Shown: positions 10,536-20,439 of the stretch, one piece after another
How the letters are laid out: the number at the start of each line of letters is the position of its first letter
Numbering within the stretch: the stretch's first letter is position 1
From: Euglena gracilis
Taxonomy: Eukaryota > Euglenida > Euglenophyceae > Euglenales
Direction: 5' to 3'
Length of the DNA stretch: 64,000 nt
Assembly: GCA_039621445.1 (NCBI GenBank)
Contig: CP154956.1
Location: 66,728,257-66,792,256, forward strand
The notes under the pieces: model-generated
The model's input: only the letters and a program-made list of their open reading frames with translations
The model's database searches: none
Told to the model about the DNA's origin: nothing
Program-made: the position numbers and the translations under genes

Positions 10536-11458
10536 GTGAATTCACTGGCAGCCCTATGCGGGATCATGGAGGGTTCCAGGGCTTTATTTAGGTCCTGATT
10601 GCTTTTCTGTGATTGACCACCATTTTGGAGATATTTTGTTTTGATCCCAAAATGGCCCAAAAACGCCTAAGTTGAAACAGGCCAGAATGTACGGCATTTG
10701 GAGCGAAACGGGCTCAAAGTGGCCATAACTCGGGCTAGCCGTGGAGTAACAGGGGAACCAAAATACCATTTTTGGTCGCCGGACTTTTTCTTTGACTTTG
10801 CTTCATTTCCAAGATATTTTGGAAACAACAATTTTTGACCCCGAAACCATCCCAAAATGCCCCCCCCCCAAAGGGCCAAAATCGGTCAAAAAATGGCTGT
10901 AATTCAGGCTGCACGAAGAGTTGGGAAAGAAGGAAAGTTGGATAGAACATTCCAAGGGCTTCATTTTTTGTCCCCAGACAGTTCCTTTGATTTTGCTTCA
11001 TTGTAGAGATATTTTTTTGGGGGGGAAGTCAATTTTTGACCCCAAACAAGGCCCCGAAAATCACCCGGAAATGGTCGATTTACGCCGCAAAAAAAATGGG
11101 CTGGAACACGGGCGAGGCATGTTGGCTGCCAACACGAAACTGAAATGGCGAAAAGAGGGTCTCCAGGGGTGCATTTTGTCAGACATTTTTCGGAAGTAAT
11201 GCCAGAGATTTTTAGGACCCGGGGGGGGGGACTCGGCCGGGACCCCCCACCCACCCCCCTCCCCCCGTCACAAAATTTTAAAAAAAAATCTGAAACGCAC
11301 TTTTTCTCGAGATTTTTTTTAAAGTTTTATTTTTTGACAAAAAAACTCTCACTCAGGAGAAGTCTCACACTCGAAACTGGGAGGGGGGTTGGCCAATCTA
11401 TGATCAATTAGCCTGGTCTTGTTCCATAATTATTTGCCACCCCCCAATTTTTTTTTTA
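10536..11458. other. Spacer between PHD unit copies
   Basis: Low-complexity and repeat sequence. A degenerate duplication is visible: phrases like 'GACTTTGCTTCATTTCCAAGA' and 'TTTTTGACCCC' recur at about 10790-10835 and 10990-11045. C/G runs lie at about 11221-11268. I see no gene. Confidence 0.4.
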
Positions 11459-11460
11459 TA

Positions 11461-11580
11461 TACACAAATTGTGGCTGAGCCCAGATTTCAGCCTGAAAAC
11501 GTGTTCAGCCAGGGGGCCCCCGAAGGGGGCCCCCTGAACAAGTTTTCAGGCTGAAATCTGGGCTCAGCCACAATTTGTTT
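11461..11580. repeat. Large near-perfect hairpin next to PHD unit, copy 2
   Basis: The arms pair for about 54 bases: ACAAATTGTGGCTGAGCCCA continues through GATTTCAGCCTGAAAAC to the GC-rich centre GGGGGCCCCCGAAGGGGGCC, and the right arm mirrors this except for a 4-base CCAG insertion and one mismatch. The left TIR begins immediately outside. Conserved position in two copies argues that the hairpin is part of the mobile unit. Confidence 0.85.
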
Positions 11581-11689
11581 AAAAACGTGTTCAGAGCCCG
11601 CCAAATGCCTGCCCTGAAATTCGTGGTCATGATTCACGCAAGGGGTCAAAAACGCGAATTTGTGAAATTCGGACCCAAAAAACGGCGCC

Positions 11690-11770
11690 CTCATTGAAAA
11701 CGTGCCTGAACACAGATGCCTTCACTGAAAACGTGTCATTGCCACAAATGCCCTCACTGAAAACGTGTCC
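11690..11770 (+). repeat. Variant 32-bp repeats, left block of copy 2
   Basis: Two to three units of 'ATGCCCTCACTGAAAACGTG' followed by 'TCATTGCCACAA' (alternating with 'CCTGAACACAG'). The same repeats occur on the other side of the gene at 12703-12850. They differ from the repeats of copy 1 but have the same length and order relative to the gene, so the array has been replaced or has diverged as a block. Confidence 0.85.
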
Positions 11771-11814
11771 CCCCCCTTTTTTCTTTTTTTCCTTTTTCCC
11801 GCAGCCCTGCCAAT

Positions 11815-12530
11815 ATGGCCAAACGCACGGCAAACTTTGTGAATGGTCTTTTGCCACCACCCCCTAGGACGGAACTGTTCCTGGCTGCTCTCGCGGTATA
11901 CCAGCAAGATGCCAAGAAGCCGAAGGTTGACCCCCTTCATGGCACCTTGCTGGCACAGGGCAACACAAAGAAAAAGTCCGGCTCCGTGGGTGCAGAGCTT
12001 GCTGCTGTTGCCAACTGTTTGGAGTTCGCCAAACTGTGTCAACATCGGCAAGCCTCTTATCCTGAGCTGGATGCTTTCTTTGTTGCCTGGACGGGATGGG
12101 AGCTGGAACCCAGCCTGTTGTTCGATGAGGCGAGCGTCATCGAACAATGTGTGGCTCAACGTGAGCAGCAGTCGGGAACTTTGTTCGTTTCAGGGAATCG
12201 TTCGGCAACCTCTTTTCAGACATACGTGAATGCCGTCGCTCGGGCATTCCGCAAAACAACGACCGAGGGAGTAGTGTTGCCTTCCTCAACGCGGTCAGCT
12301 CTGTTCCCTCCCCTGACCAACCCCCTGTGCCTCGTGCTGTGTCCCGACTGCCTATAAAACAGGAGAAATGTGGTTTTTGTGGTGTTGCCATTCCGAAAAA
12401 TCCAAATTGTGTGGAGCTGAACAAAGTTGTGTGTGACGCCTGCGGTTTGGCATATCATTTTCATTGCCAAGATTTGCGGCGGCCACCAAAGTATGGCTCT
12501 TTTTTGTGTAAAGCCTGTCGTGTGCCGTGA
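11815..12530 (+). pseudogene. PHD-finger gene of the mobile unit, copy 2 (one frameshift)
   Basis: The start is ATG at 11815 after a pyrimidine-rich leader. The first frame gives MAKRTANFVNGLLPPPPRTE, then NCLEFAKLCQHRQASYPELD, WTGWELEPSLLFDEASVIEQ and SFQTYVNAVARAFRKTTTEG. Near 12330 the frame must shift to reach the finger. The finger is complete and canonical: CGFC, 17 residues, CDAC, 4 residues, His, 2 residues, Cys, 13 residues, CKAC, then a stop at 12530 (C4HC3). PHD fingers usually read histone tails, which would fit targeting of a mobile element to chromatin (inference). About 540 bp present in copy 1 are missing before the finger, so the frameshift may mark a deletion junction. I am sure of the finger, unsure of the rest. 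Confidence 0.7.
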
Positions 12531-12702
12531 TTTTCGCCCCTTCCCTGTCGTTGTGCCAAGGCAACCTAGCCTTCTTGTTGTCGTCTTCTTCGTGTTGTAG
12601 AGTGCCCCCGACCCGCCTCACCCGTTGAGGACCACCCGGCCTCTCAACCGCACGCCGATTTTTCCTGATAGCGATTTTCGTTTCTTGCTGGGGGTTGCCA
12701 CA

Positions 12703-12850
12703 GATGCCCTCACTGAAAACGTGCCTGAACACAGATGCCTTCACTGAAAACGTGTCATTGCCACAAATGCCCTCATTGAAAACGTGCCTGAACACAGATG
12801 CCTTCACTGAAAACGTGTCATTGCCACAAATGCCCTCATTGAAAACGTGT
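12703..12850 (+). repeat. Variant 32-bp repeats, right block of copy 2
   Basis: Four to five head-to-tail units alternating 'ATGCCCTCACTGAAAACGTG'/'CCTGAACACAG' and 'ATGCCTTCACTGAAAACGTG'/'TCATTGCCACAA', running into the right terminal repeat at 12851. There are no unique spacers. Confidence 0.85.
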
Positions 12851-13029
12851 TCATGACCACGAATTTCAGGGCAGGCATTTGGCGGGCTGAACACGTTTTT
12901 AACCGTGGAGGATGCGAGGCACGTGCAAGTGGGGCTGGAACACTCACGGAAAGTGTTGGAGTGCATGCCCAATGCTACAAAAGCACTGTGTGAGTGTTGT
13001 GGCAGCCCAAGAGCACATGTGGAAGGATG

Positions 13030-13480
13030 TTAGTACCGTGTGGCGGCCCCACGGGCCACCACGACGGCCGACAGGCGGCGCACCATGGACCCAAAGAGGC
13101 TGGGTATGAGGGAGGCCGGGCGGATGTCCCAGGCATCCCTGATGGCCTTTTCCAGGCCATCCTCCGTGTCACATTTTTGGCCCACCAATTTTTTGGCCAG
13201 CCAGGCCCAGCAGTGCTTCACCAGGTTGAGGTCTTGTGAATTTGGGGGCCAATTTGGCAAAATTTGCACCCGGTGGTTCCTAAGATACCGCTGAGTTGCA
13301 AGGCTGGTATGGGACGAAGCCCCATCGTGGATGGCCGTCATCTGATGTCCATTTGGCCTTTTTCCTTCTAGAGACAACCCAATCCAGACACAGGACATTT
13401 GGCGATCCAGTAATCCTGCACTGAAGCTTCAAACTGCACTGCAGCCCATTCCTTTCAGTGCATTTCCGTGTGGACATTCA
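13030..13480 (-). pseudogene. Decayed Tc1/mariner transposase, C-terminal half
   Basis: The minus-strand frame from 13398 to 13030 contains IHDGASSHTSLATQRYL, then LPNWPPNSQDLNLVKHCWAW and a normal-looking C-terminal tail ending ATRY with a stop. This is the DDE_3 layout of Tc1/mariner transposases: the second Asp in HDGASSH is present, and the PDLNPIE block reads QDLNLVK, so the third catalytic acid (usually E or D) is replaced by Lys. A piece of the upstream part lies in another frame (about 13280-13477), so there is at least one frameshift, and the N-terminal DNA-binding half is not visible. The family moves by cut and paste into TA sites. This copy cannot be active. Confidence 0.8.
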
Positions 13481-13932
13481 GTGCATTTCCGTATGGACAT
13501 TTTGCATCTGTGGGTGCTGAGTTGGCCACAAATTTGTGCTATAAATGATCACAAATCAGCACTGAGCAGACAATTTTGGCAGTTTCCCAGAGTCACAAAC
13601 AATCGCAAAATCAAGCACTACAAACAACCACAATGGCCACAAATGACATTTTTCCCATTGACAATGTAAAACAAATAAATGTAAAATCAATGGAAAACAA
13701 GCATGGAACAAGGAAACGATCAGGAGCCAGTCAGTCAGTGTGTCTGGGTCGGGGACCCCCAGGGTCTAGAGGGTCCTGAAAAGAAGCCTGGATTAAAGGT
13801 GAATATCGTCATTTGATTGAGGGGTTCAAAGTGGTTCGAAGTTCCTGCCATCCCAAGGCTCCACAAGGACTCAAAGTTTATATTATTCAAAGTACCCAAT
13901 GACAAGCAGTATAACCTATAACTTTTCATCAA

Positions 13933-14004
13933 AAGTTATATTTTTTTGACACATTGTTTGCAGAGCATGGTAAGGCAGAGAACTGAAAGATAAATGTGCC
14001 AAAT

Positions 14005-14075
<71 letters not shown>

Positions 14076-14100
14076 GAAAGAACTCACGATGATGCTTCTG
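13933..14100. repeat. Dispersed repeat containing a long (ATC)n microsatellite
   Basis: ATC triplets run without break from about 14007 to 14074. The flanks ('TTTTTTTGACACATTGTTTG', 'GAGCATGGTAAGGCAGAGAAC') match 19955-20085, where the triplet array is shorter and mixed with GTC. The microsatellite therefore lies at a fixed place within a dispersed repeat and has expanded in this copy. Confidence 0.8.
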
Positions 14101-14831
14101 ATGGTCAAGAAGGGATTTGAAATTCATTTCAAGATGACATAATGCAGGTTTTAATTGTTCTTTTTTCCTTCCGAATTTTTCTTGGAGAAAAATGGCGAAA
14201 ATGGTCGAAAATGGTCAAACAATTGATCATCCAACTTGTCCCAAGAGCAGCTGATGCACAGCACTCTCAAAATCGCCAATTTGTTGTTGTGTGTTTCGTG
14301 ATTGCAAATTTCAGATTTCACTGTTCAGATGGGGAGAAAATTGGGGGATTGATCATTCCTCGGCACATTTCGGACTCGGTCATACGCGAAGCCTGAGGGC
14401 CAGGCTTGGGCGCTCGTGGACAGGCTTGCTTTTGGGCCGAGGCTTGGCCTGGGCATGAATCCCACGGTTGGAAGCAGACCTGACCAGAGGGAACTACTGG
14501 AAAAATCTGATACAGATGGAGGGAAACATTCAGAAATTCTTTGACCCAACCTTTTTTCATCATGCCCGAAAATGGCGGAAAAAAAATCCCCCTGCCATGA
14601 AGGCCAGCTGAAAACAACCTCTTTGAATATGTGCGCCTGGGTATGCCACTGCCGAGGGGAAGAGAGAAAGACCAGGAAGGGCACTGGGAGGGAGGTGCAG
14701 GAGTCCTAAAAAACCACTCTATGCAACTCAGGGGAGAACCCACCTGGCAGAAAACACGCTTGTGCACAACGTCTCTCAGGAATCGGCATGGATAGGGAGA
14801 CGTTGCAACGATTTGTATTTCTCTCTCTCTT

Positions 14832-14862
<31 letters not shown>

Positions 14863-14866
14863 GTCT
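14832..14866. repeat. (CTGT)n microsatellite
   Basis: Seven or so CTGT units following a CT-rich run. It is about 500 bases upstream of the WW-domain exon. No function is implied. Confidence 0.9.
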
Positions 14867-15330
14867 CTTTTCTTTCCTTCAAAATTAGAGCTTTTGATCC
14901 AATGATGTGGAGAACGTGTTTTTTCCCCATCTCAAAGCAAGCCCCACAGTTTAATTTACTGCATTACTCCTCCTTCCGAAGGAGGTAGTTAGCATCATGT
15001 CACCCGAAGACCCTCAGCCATATTTTTGTGTGGAGGAGCTGAGATCATCTCACCTGAACTGATTCCACCAACCTCTCGGATGAAATGGGCTTTTTCCATT
15101 TCTGTTGTTGTGAATAACCTGTGGCAGAGATGAATATAGCAGAGTTTCCTTTTGTTGGCTGAGCCTCTGCTTCATTCTCCAATTTTTGAAATTTGCATCC
15201 AGGCTGGCTCCTGGCCAACTTGCATCTTGTTTGCTTGAACCGCCAGCGCCAGCACTTTCCACAGCAATCTCCCCCTCTTCCATCGTTGTCTTTTTCCAGT
15301 GCTCGTTCAATCTTTTCTCTCGCATCAGGC

Positions 15331-15720
15331 ATGAAACGGAGAGCTTCCCCGCCTCCTGCCGCCGGCTCCAAGCGGCGTGCATTCTCCCCTCCGCTGCCGC
15401 CGGGCTGGAGTCGGTGGCACGACAAGGCTGGCCGGCCGTATTTCATCAATGATGAGGATGGGACCACCACCTGGGAGGACCCCCGGGCTCCCGTGGCTTC
15501 CGCCCCGCAGCCGCCTCCACGGAGAGAATCCGCGCGGCCCCCACCACAGTCACGGCAACAGCCCCCACATGTTTCTGTCCCAGCGGTGCCGTGGCTTCCC
15601 ACTCTGGCTGCTGGAAGCAGTCCGAAGCACCCGCCCGCCTCTCACAGGCCGCCGACCACTCTTGTCCCCCCAGTGCGGCAGGCAGCACCGCCCCAACGCT
15701 CTGGATCAGACTTCTCCTTG
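15331..15720 (+). CDS. WW-RRM protein, first coding exon with WW domain
   Basis: The ATG at 15331 opens MKRRASPPPAAGSKRRAFSP, a basic, proline-rich head. A WW domain follows: PLPPGWSRWHDKAGRPYFIN, then DEDGTTTWEDPR, with both signature Trp, the aromatic Tyr-Phe pair and the closing Trp-x-Asp-Pro. WW domains bind proline-rich ligands and are common in splicing and transcription factors. A Pro/Ala/Ser/Arg-rich linker continues. The frame stays open to 15855 but the donor is not clear, so the 3' limit is approximate. An in-frame ATG lies further upstream at 15193, but the sequence before 15331 looks like leader (CT-rich, ends in CATCAGGC). The following exons carry RRM domains on the same strand. 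I infer one nuclear RNA-processing protein. Confidence 0.7.
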
Positions 15721-16400
15721 CTTCCCCCCCCCTTTTGTCAGACCTCCCTTTGCCACCTTCTTTGGCCTCAACCTGGTAGTGTGCTTCCTTCCTCTCCATT
15801 CCATAATTCCCCAGCCATTTGCTCCCTGTGGTTCCCTTGCTCGCTGGCTCTCTGACCCACTTTGTTGTGGTTTTTGTTCTGGTTGAAGATCCATAACAAC
15901 AGGACATTTCTCTCTGCTCTTGTTTGGAATGATTTTTTCCGAGGCCAGCAAAAAGCGCAACAAAGCACAATCAGGTGCTGCAGCGCTTATAGTTCCAGGC
16001 TCCAGATGTTCGAAGAGGCCGCTTTGGTGTATTTTCACACAAAATTCTTGTGTCCAATCCCCAGCCTGACCCCTGGGCTGCCTGCTTCATACACCTTCCC
16101 GGCGAGGCATTTCTTCTAAACCCAGAGGGGATTCTGCGGGGGGGGGGGGGGTCCAGCCAGCAATTTTCTCAGCCAGCAGCTCTGAACGGGGCTGCCCACC
16201 CCATTGTGTGGTTCAACCAGACCACTTTTTTTCCAGCCACACCCTATTCCAGCCAACTGGGTGAACCCCCCATGGGTTTTTTAAGAAATACCAGCTTCCA
16301 GAACTGGCATCGAAACTGCAGCTGTTTTTGTAATAATTTGAATCTTTTTCACAGATATTTTTTGTTTTTTTGTTTGGAAAAGAAGCCTGCATTTATGCAG
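15721..16400 (+). other. Intron 1 of WW-RRM gene (5' border uncertain)
   Basis: Contains a G run at 16139-16150 and several 'CCAGCCAGC'/'CCAGCCAAC' phrases that recur at 26.4 kb and 42.5 kb, so it includes repeat-derived DNA. It ends with a pyrimidine-rich stretch and TTTATGCAG at 16392-16400. Confidence 0.4.
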
Positions 16401-16505
16401 GAAGTGGAAAGGACAGCACTGTCCAACTTCATGTCAGTGGATTGGATCCATCTATTGACGAGAAACATGTCAGAGACCATTTCCGAAATTACGAGCAGTT
16501 CGTCA
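16401..16505 (+). CDS. WW-RRM protein exon: RRM1, N-terminal half
   Basis: Acceptor TTTATGCAG ends at 16400 and donor GTAAAT begins at 16506. The product reads SGKDSTVQLHVSGLDPSIDE then KHVRDHFRNYEQFV. This is strand 1 (RNP2-like VQLHVSGL) and helix 1 of an RRM. The exon ends after one base of a codon, and the exon at 18750 starts with two bases, joining as FV-T-FHRLKDTYCFLHF, which rebuilds RRM strands 2 and 3. The phase match supports both borders. Confidence 0.75.
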
Positions 16506-18749
16506 GTAAATGTATCCAAGGAGGCTGCGGTTTTAGCTGTCCTGTTTCTCTTCTGAATTTAACTGTTCTGTCTCTCAAATCTCATCAATACCATATTTTA
16601 TAAGCAAGGGGGAGAAGGTCTTTCGACCACCCAGGGAGAGGAGGCAGGGTTTGGGTCGGCAGTGCTGGCTCCCTCCCCAAATGCTCAGGCACTGGGACTG
16701 AAAATGGCATTTGTCGAGCGGTGGGGGGGGGGGCTGGGAGACCCCCAGTTCAAAAAATAATCCTGGTCGGACCCAGCCGTCCAACATCAACCCTCCTCCC
16801 ATGGCGGGCCCTTCTGTGGTCAGGCTCCCATAGCACAAGGTACCACTCTATCCACTCCTCAAAAAAAAGGACTTTGGTCTGGCCTCACAAAATCCAGCAG
16901 AAGTTAAAGCTAATCCCTCCCAAAGACCCCACCAAAATAATTTTCCCCTGCCGATTTTTAGCAAAGCTCCAAAACTAGACCCCCCCCAAATAGGAACCCC
17001 CCAGGGATTTCCGGGAAAAATCTAAAAAATGACGCTGTTTAAAACTGTGAAAATTCCCCCCCAAATGGATGATTTTTTGATTTTGACTTTGATTTTTGGT
17101 CATGTTGCATGTGTTAAAATTGGCATTTTTTGAGGCATTTTTTGCTCATTGCCAAAAATTTTCCTTTTTGGACCTATTTTTGGGCTCTTCTGTAGGGAGG
17201 TTTTTTTTTCGGTTGAGTTTTTCGGAAAAAATCCAAAAATCAGACCCCCCCCCAGAATAGGACCCCCCCCAATTTGGGATTTTCAGCAACGAAAAAAAAA
17301 TATAGATCTTATTTTTGGGGGGTTACGGCAAAGTCAAAAAAATGCAACTGTCGTTATTCTCATGTTGTAGAATTTACAATTAGAAAGAATATTTGGGGAA
17401 ATCGCATTTTGCCACCTTTTGGGAAGCTTTGAAATTATTGAATGCAGTCTTCTGCAGGCTGAATGAACGGCTCGAGGTGGGGGGGGGTGGCAGGCACTCC
17501 ACCTGGGCATTTGGATAAGGGGTGTATTGTGGGAAATTGGTGATCGATTTTTTGGTGGTCACTAGCGATTAGTCTAGTAACTAGTCTAACCCCTAATAAA
17601 AGCGCGGGGCCGCTTCAAGCGCAAGGTCCAAATAAAAGCCCCCCGCCGCCTTAGGCGGCGGTCTGCTACAAGCACACCCCCATTTTGATGGGATTTCTAA
17701 AGGAAATTAACAAGAATCGCGCAGGTATGGTCCAAATAGAAGCGCACCTCCCGCGGCCGGAGGCACCCGTGCTTCCATTGGGGGGGGGTTAGTCAGCGGT
17801 GAGTCGCTAAGTCGCTAGAGCATGGTCCCTAGCGACGTTTGGTTGTTGGGCCAACTGGTCGGGCCAATCTCCAATAATTTGACCACCCCTCCACCTCTTG
17901 AAAGAGTTTCAAGCCCCCCCCCCCCAAATTCATTGAAATATTAGGCAAAATGCCCCAAATGTCTTAAAAAACCCCATTTGGGGGGTCAATATGCAAAAAT
18001 TTTGTTGGTGATTTTGGGCAACCCCTTGTACCCCCAAGCTCAGGTTTTGAAACGATTTGCAAACTTATGCCATTTTTAATTAGAATCAGTTCAACACCAC
18101 GTAAACGCTGTTGTCCACAGGTACATGCCGTTGCCCACGCATAAATTTTATTTGGTGTGAATTTAGTTGGCCTATGCCCCCCTGGCGGTGGGGGGGGGGG
18201 GCTGCTGCCCCCCCAAGGCATTTGGGTGGGTTTTCGGCCATTTTGCTTGATCTTTCATTTGGGGGGGGGGGGCTTGAAATCTTTTCAAGAGGTGGGGGGT
18301 CAAATTGTTGGTGGTCAGTCCAACCACAAACGGTTGCCAGCGACCAATTTGAAGAGACTCTGGCGGCCATGGTCGTTCGAGAATCTCTGACCCTTAAGCT
18401 TCTAAATTGGGGAAAGCCAAATGAGACAAGGGACGTAAGAATCAGAGGTGCAGTTTTTGTTTCCTGCTTCTCCCCCTTCAAACACCTTGAGCCCTCATGC
18501 TGTCTGGTGTGTTGTCACCCCTTCCATCAGAAATAAAAAAAAATTTAATTGTAAGGGGTTTCTGGAAAATTTCAGAGGGGAGCTCCTTGGGGGATCATGA
18601 GTGGGTGAGGTTTGCGGATGGGCTCTGGTTCGTGCACCTGGTCATATGGTGAGAGTTTCAACCCCGCTCATGTCTCAGCAGAGCAAACCGTTCCCCATTG
18701 AGGAAAGCCGTAAACACTTATGAAATGTGGTTGCTGTCATAAACCCCAG
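16506..18749 (+). other. Intron of WW-RRM gene, repeat filled
   Basis: About 2.2 kb without exons that I can support. It contains C/G runs (16722-16732, 17917-17926, 18189-18200, 18258-18270), CCCCCCCAAATAGGAA-type repeats at 16980-17290, and GCGGCGG-type inverted repeats at 17640-17665. It ends in AAACCCCAG at 18741-18749. Confidence 0.5.
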
Positions 18750-18865
18750 CCTTCCATCGCCTGAAGGACACGTACTGTTTCTTGCATTTTGGAGACCACC
18801 TTGGGCCTGCTCTGGCGGCCATTGCAGAGCTGGATGGGCAACCCTTGATGGGCCGAATGCTTCGG
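18750..18865 (+). CDS. WW-RRM protein exon: RRM1, C-terminal half
   Basis: Acceptor AAACCCCAG, then FHRLKDTYCFLHFGDHLGPA and LAAIAELDGQPLMGRMLR, then donor GG|GTACAT. TYCFLHF is the RNP1 strand, ALAAIAELDGQPL is helix 2 and GRMLR is strand 4 of an RRM. RNP1 has aromatic residues at the RNA-contact positions (Tyr, Phe), so RNA binding looks possible. The exon is 116 bases and ends in phase 0. Confidence 0.75.
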
Positions 18866-19082
18866 GTACATCCAGGCCATTCCTTTCCAAATGAACATGG
18901 CATGGTGCATGGACGTGTACTGGCTTTGCACACCTGTATCTTTTTTCTGATAAAAACACGGTACAGAAAATGTCCCAAATAAATATCCAAAATGGGAGTT
19001 GTGTTATTCAGAAAAGGCAGCATAAAATTGTCCAATTTTTTTTGCCAGTTAGGAGCTCGCTTCTGCTGACCCCCTAATTTTT

Positions 19083-19895
19083 GGCTCGGTGCGGATGATT
19101 GGCTATGACGATCCCGGAGGTGGTGCCGACCATGGTCGGGCCGACCATTGGCTATGGCTTATCGACCATTGGCTATAGCTTGTCGACCATTGGAGGTCAG
19201 GCCGACCAGGTCGGCCCGACCTCCAATCAACCGCATTACCCCCCTTTTTTTGGAAATTTAAGCCCCCCCCTCAAAATTTGATTTGTAAATTTTACTCGAA
19301 ATGGATGGAAACACATTGGAATGACCTTGAAACTGTCAAAAAGCATCCCATATTGGAAAAAAATTAAAAAAACGCGAACTTAGTCGGCCTACGACCTCCT
19401 CCGGGGGGGGGGGGGGCTGCCCCCCAGACCCCCCGTCTGAAATAACAAAATTGTGTGTGCAAGGCAAGGATGGCCAAAACGCGCCCCCCTACAAAATCCT
19501 TTTGTGTGTGCAAGGCAAGGATGGCCAAAACGAGCACCCTAACAAAATCCCTTTGTGTGTGCACCCAGATGGACTTAATGAAGGTGTCTGGTAGGTAAAA
19601 TAGCCCGTCTGTATGTTCCACAGGGGTTGGCCAAGGGTTTTTATGCTTCTGAAATGGAAAACTATGGAGGACCATATGGTCGGCCCGACCTCCAATTGGT
19701 CGGGCCGACCATGATGGTCGGTGACAAACAGGTCGGGCCGACCATGGTCGGCCCGACCTATACCAACCTATAGTCAAAAGTCCTTTGAAAAATTAGAAAG
19801 GGGGGGGGTAATGCAGTTCATTGGCAAGTCGGGCCGACCTCCAGTGGTCGGCCCGACCTCCAGGATCGTCATAGCCAATCATCCGCCTGGGGCCC
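19083..19895. mobile_element. 813-bp inverted-repeat element with 8-bp target duplication
   Basis: The ends carry GGCTCGGTGCGGATGATTGG at the left and CCAATCATCCGCCTGGGGCC at the right. TAATTTTT flanks both sides (19075-19082 and 19896-19903), an 8-bp duplication. The interior is rich in GGTCGGGCCGACC palindromes (19130-19225, 19678-19865) and has a 57-bp direct repeat with 'TTTGTGTGTGCAAGGCAAGG' at about 19450-19530. A shorter copy is at 58905-59036. It has no coding capacity. hAT-like by duplication length, but the ends do not start with CAGG, so the superfamily is open. Confidence 0.7.
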
Positions 19896-19954
19896 TAATT
19901 TTTGGCTTTAACAGGTCCAGTTTTTGGGCCGTTTATGCCAGCTGATTTAGATTA

Positions 19955-20085
19955 GTTAGATTTTTTTGGACACGTTGTTTGCAGAGTTGCTGAGGAGCAT
20001 GGCAAGATAGGGAACTAAAATATAAATATACCAAATATGATCGTCGTCGTCGTCATCATCATCATAATGAAAAACTTACAGTCCA
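19955..20085. repeat. Dispersed repeat with short GTC/ATC triplet array
   Basis: Paralogue of 13933-14100 (same flanks 'TTTTTTTGGACACGTTGTTTG' and 'GAGCATGGCAAGATAGGGAA'). The triplet part at about 20040-20064 is GTC then ATC and is far shorter than at 14 kb. Confidence 0.75.
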
Positions 20086-20439
20086 AATTAATGTTGCAAT
20101 ACGAGACGAGTTGGAGCGGGTTCTCAAATACAGTTCATAAATTATGTTGAATGCATGATTACACTGGAACCAGCCCACAAAATTCAAAATTTTAAATTGA
20201 ACACATATCAGCATTTTAAATTCAATCCGGGTTTATTGGAGCTGTTTAGGGGGGGGGTCCACCCTGTTTCGACCTCACAGCTGGCTGGACCGGCTGCACC
20301 CCCTTAATGCATATAAATGGAAATTGAAAGCCCTTGCATATAACAAAACACGGGAATTTTAGTGTTAGCAAAACGAGGCTCATTCATACTAAACTGTTGG
20401 CACACCTTGGTGTGTGAAGATGTATGGCATTTGCACCAG

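Larger units (their letters stand above)
11582..12899 (+). mobile_element. PHD-finger-gene inverted-repeat unit, copy 2
   Basis: The left terminal repeat is 11582-11632 and the right is 12851-12899. They are reverse complements over about 48 bases with one 2-base indel (CAGAGCCC versus CAGCCC). TA flanks both (11580-11581 and 12900-12901). Internal tandem repeats use a variant 32-bp unit ('ATGCCCTCACTGAAAACGTG'). The unit is shorter than copy 1 because of an internal deletion in the gene and the absence of the nested element. Confidence 0.75.
13481..15180. other. Intergenic region with microsatellites
   Basis: No supported gene. It holds a repeat paralogous to 19955-20085 (see 13933-14100), an 'AAAAGAAGCCTGG' element end at about 13779, and a CTGT microsatellite at 14832-14860. 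It ends at the start of the WW-RRM gene, whose promoter and 5' leader should lie in about 14900-15330. Confidence 0.4.
18866..20439 (+). other. Intron of WW-RRM gene with inserted elements
   Basis: Holds the 813-bp inverted-repeat element at 19083-19895 and the dispersed triplet-repeat sequence at 19955-20085. I see no exon inside. Confidence 0.45.

Noticed and set aside
13936-14127. Poly-aspartate open frame on the minus strand
   Set aside because: Pure translation of the ATC microsatellite.
15045-15970. Minus-strand open frames of 110-185 codons opposite the WW exon
   Set aside because: Antisense shadows of a GC-rich real exon; the plus strand has a recognisable WW domain and the minus strand has none.
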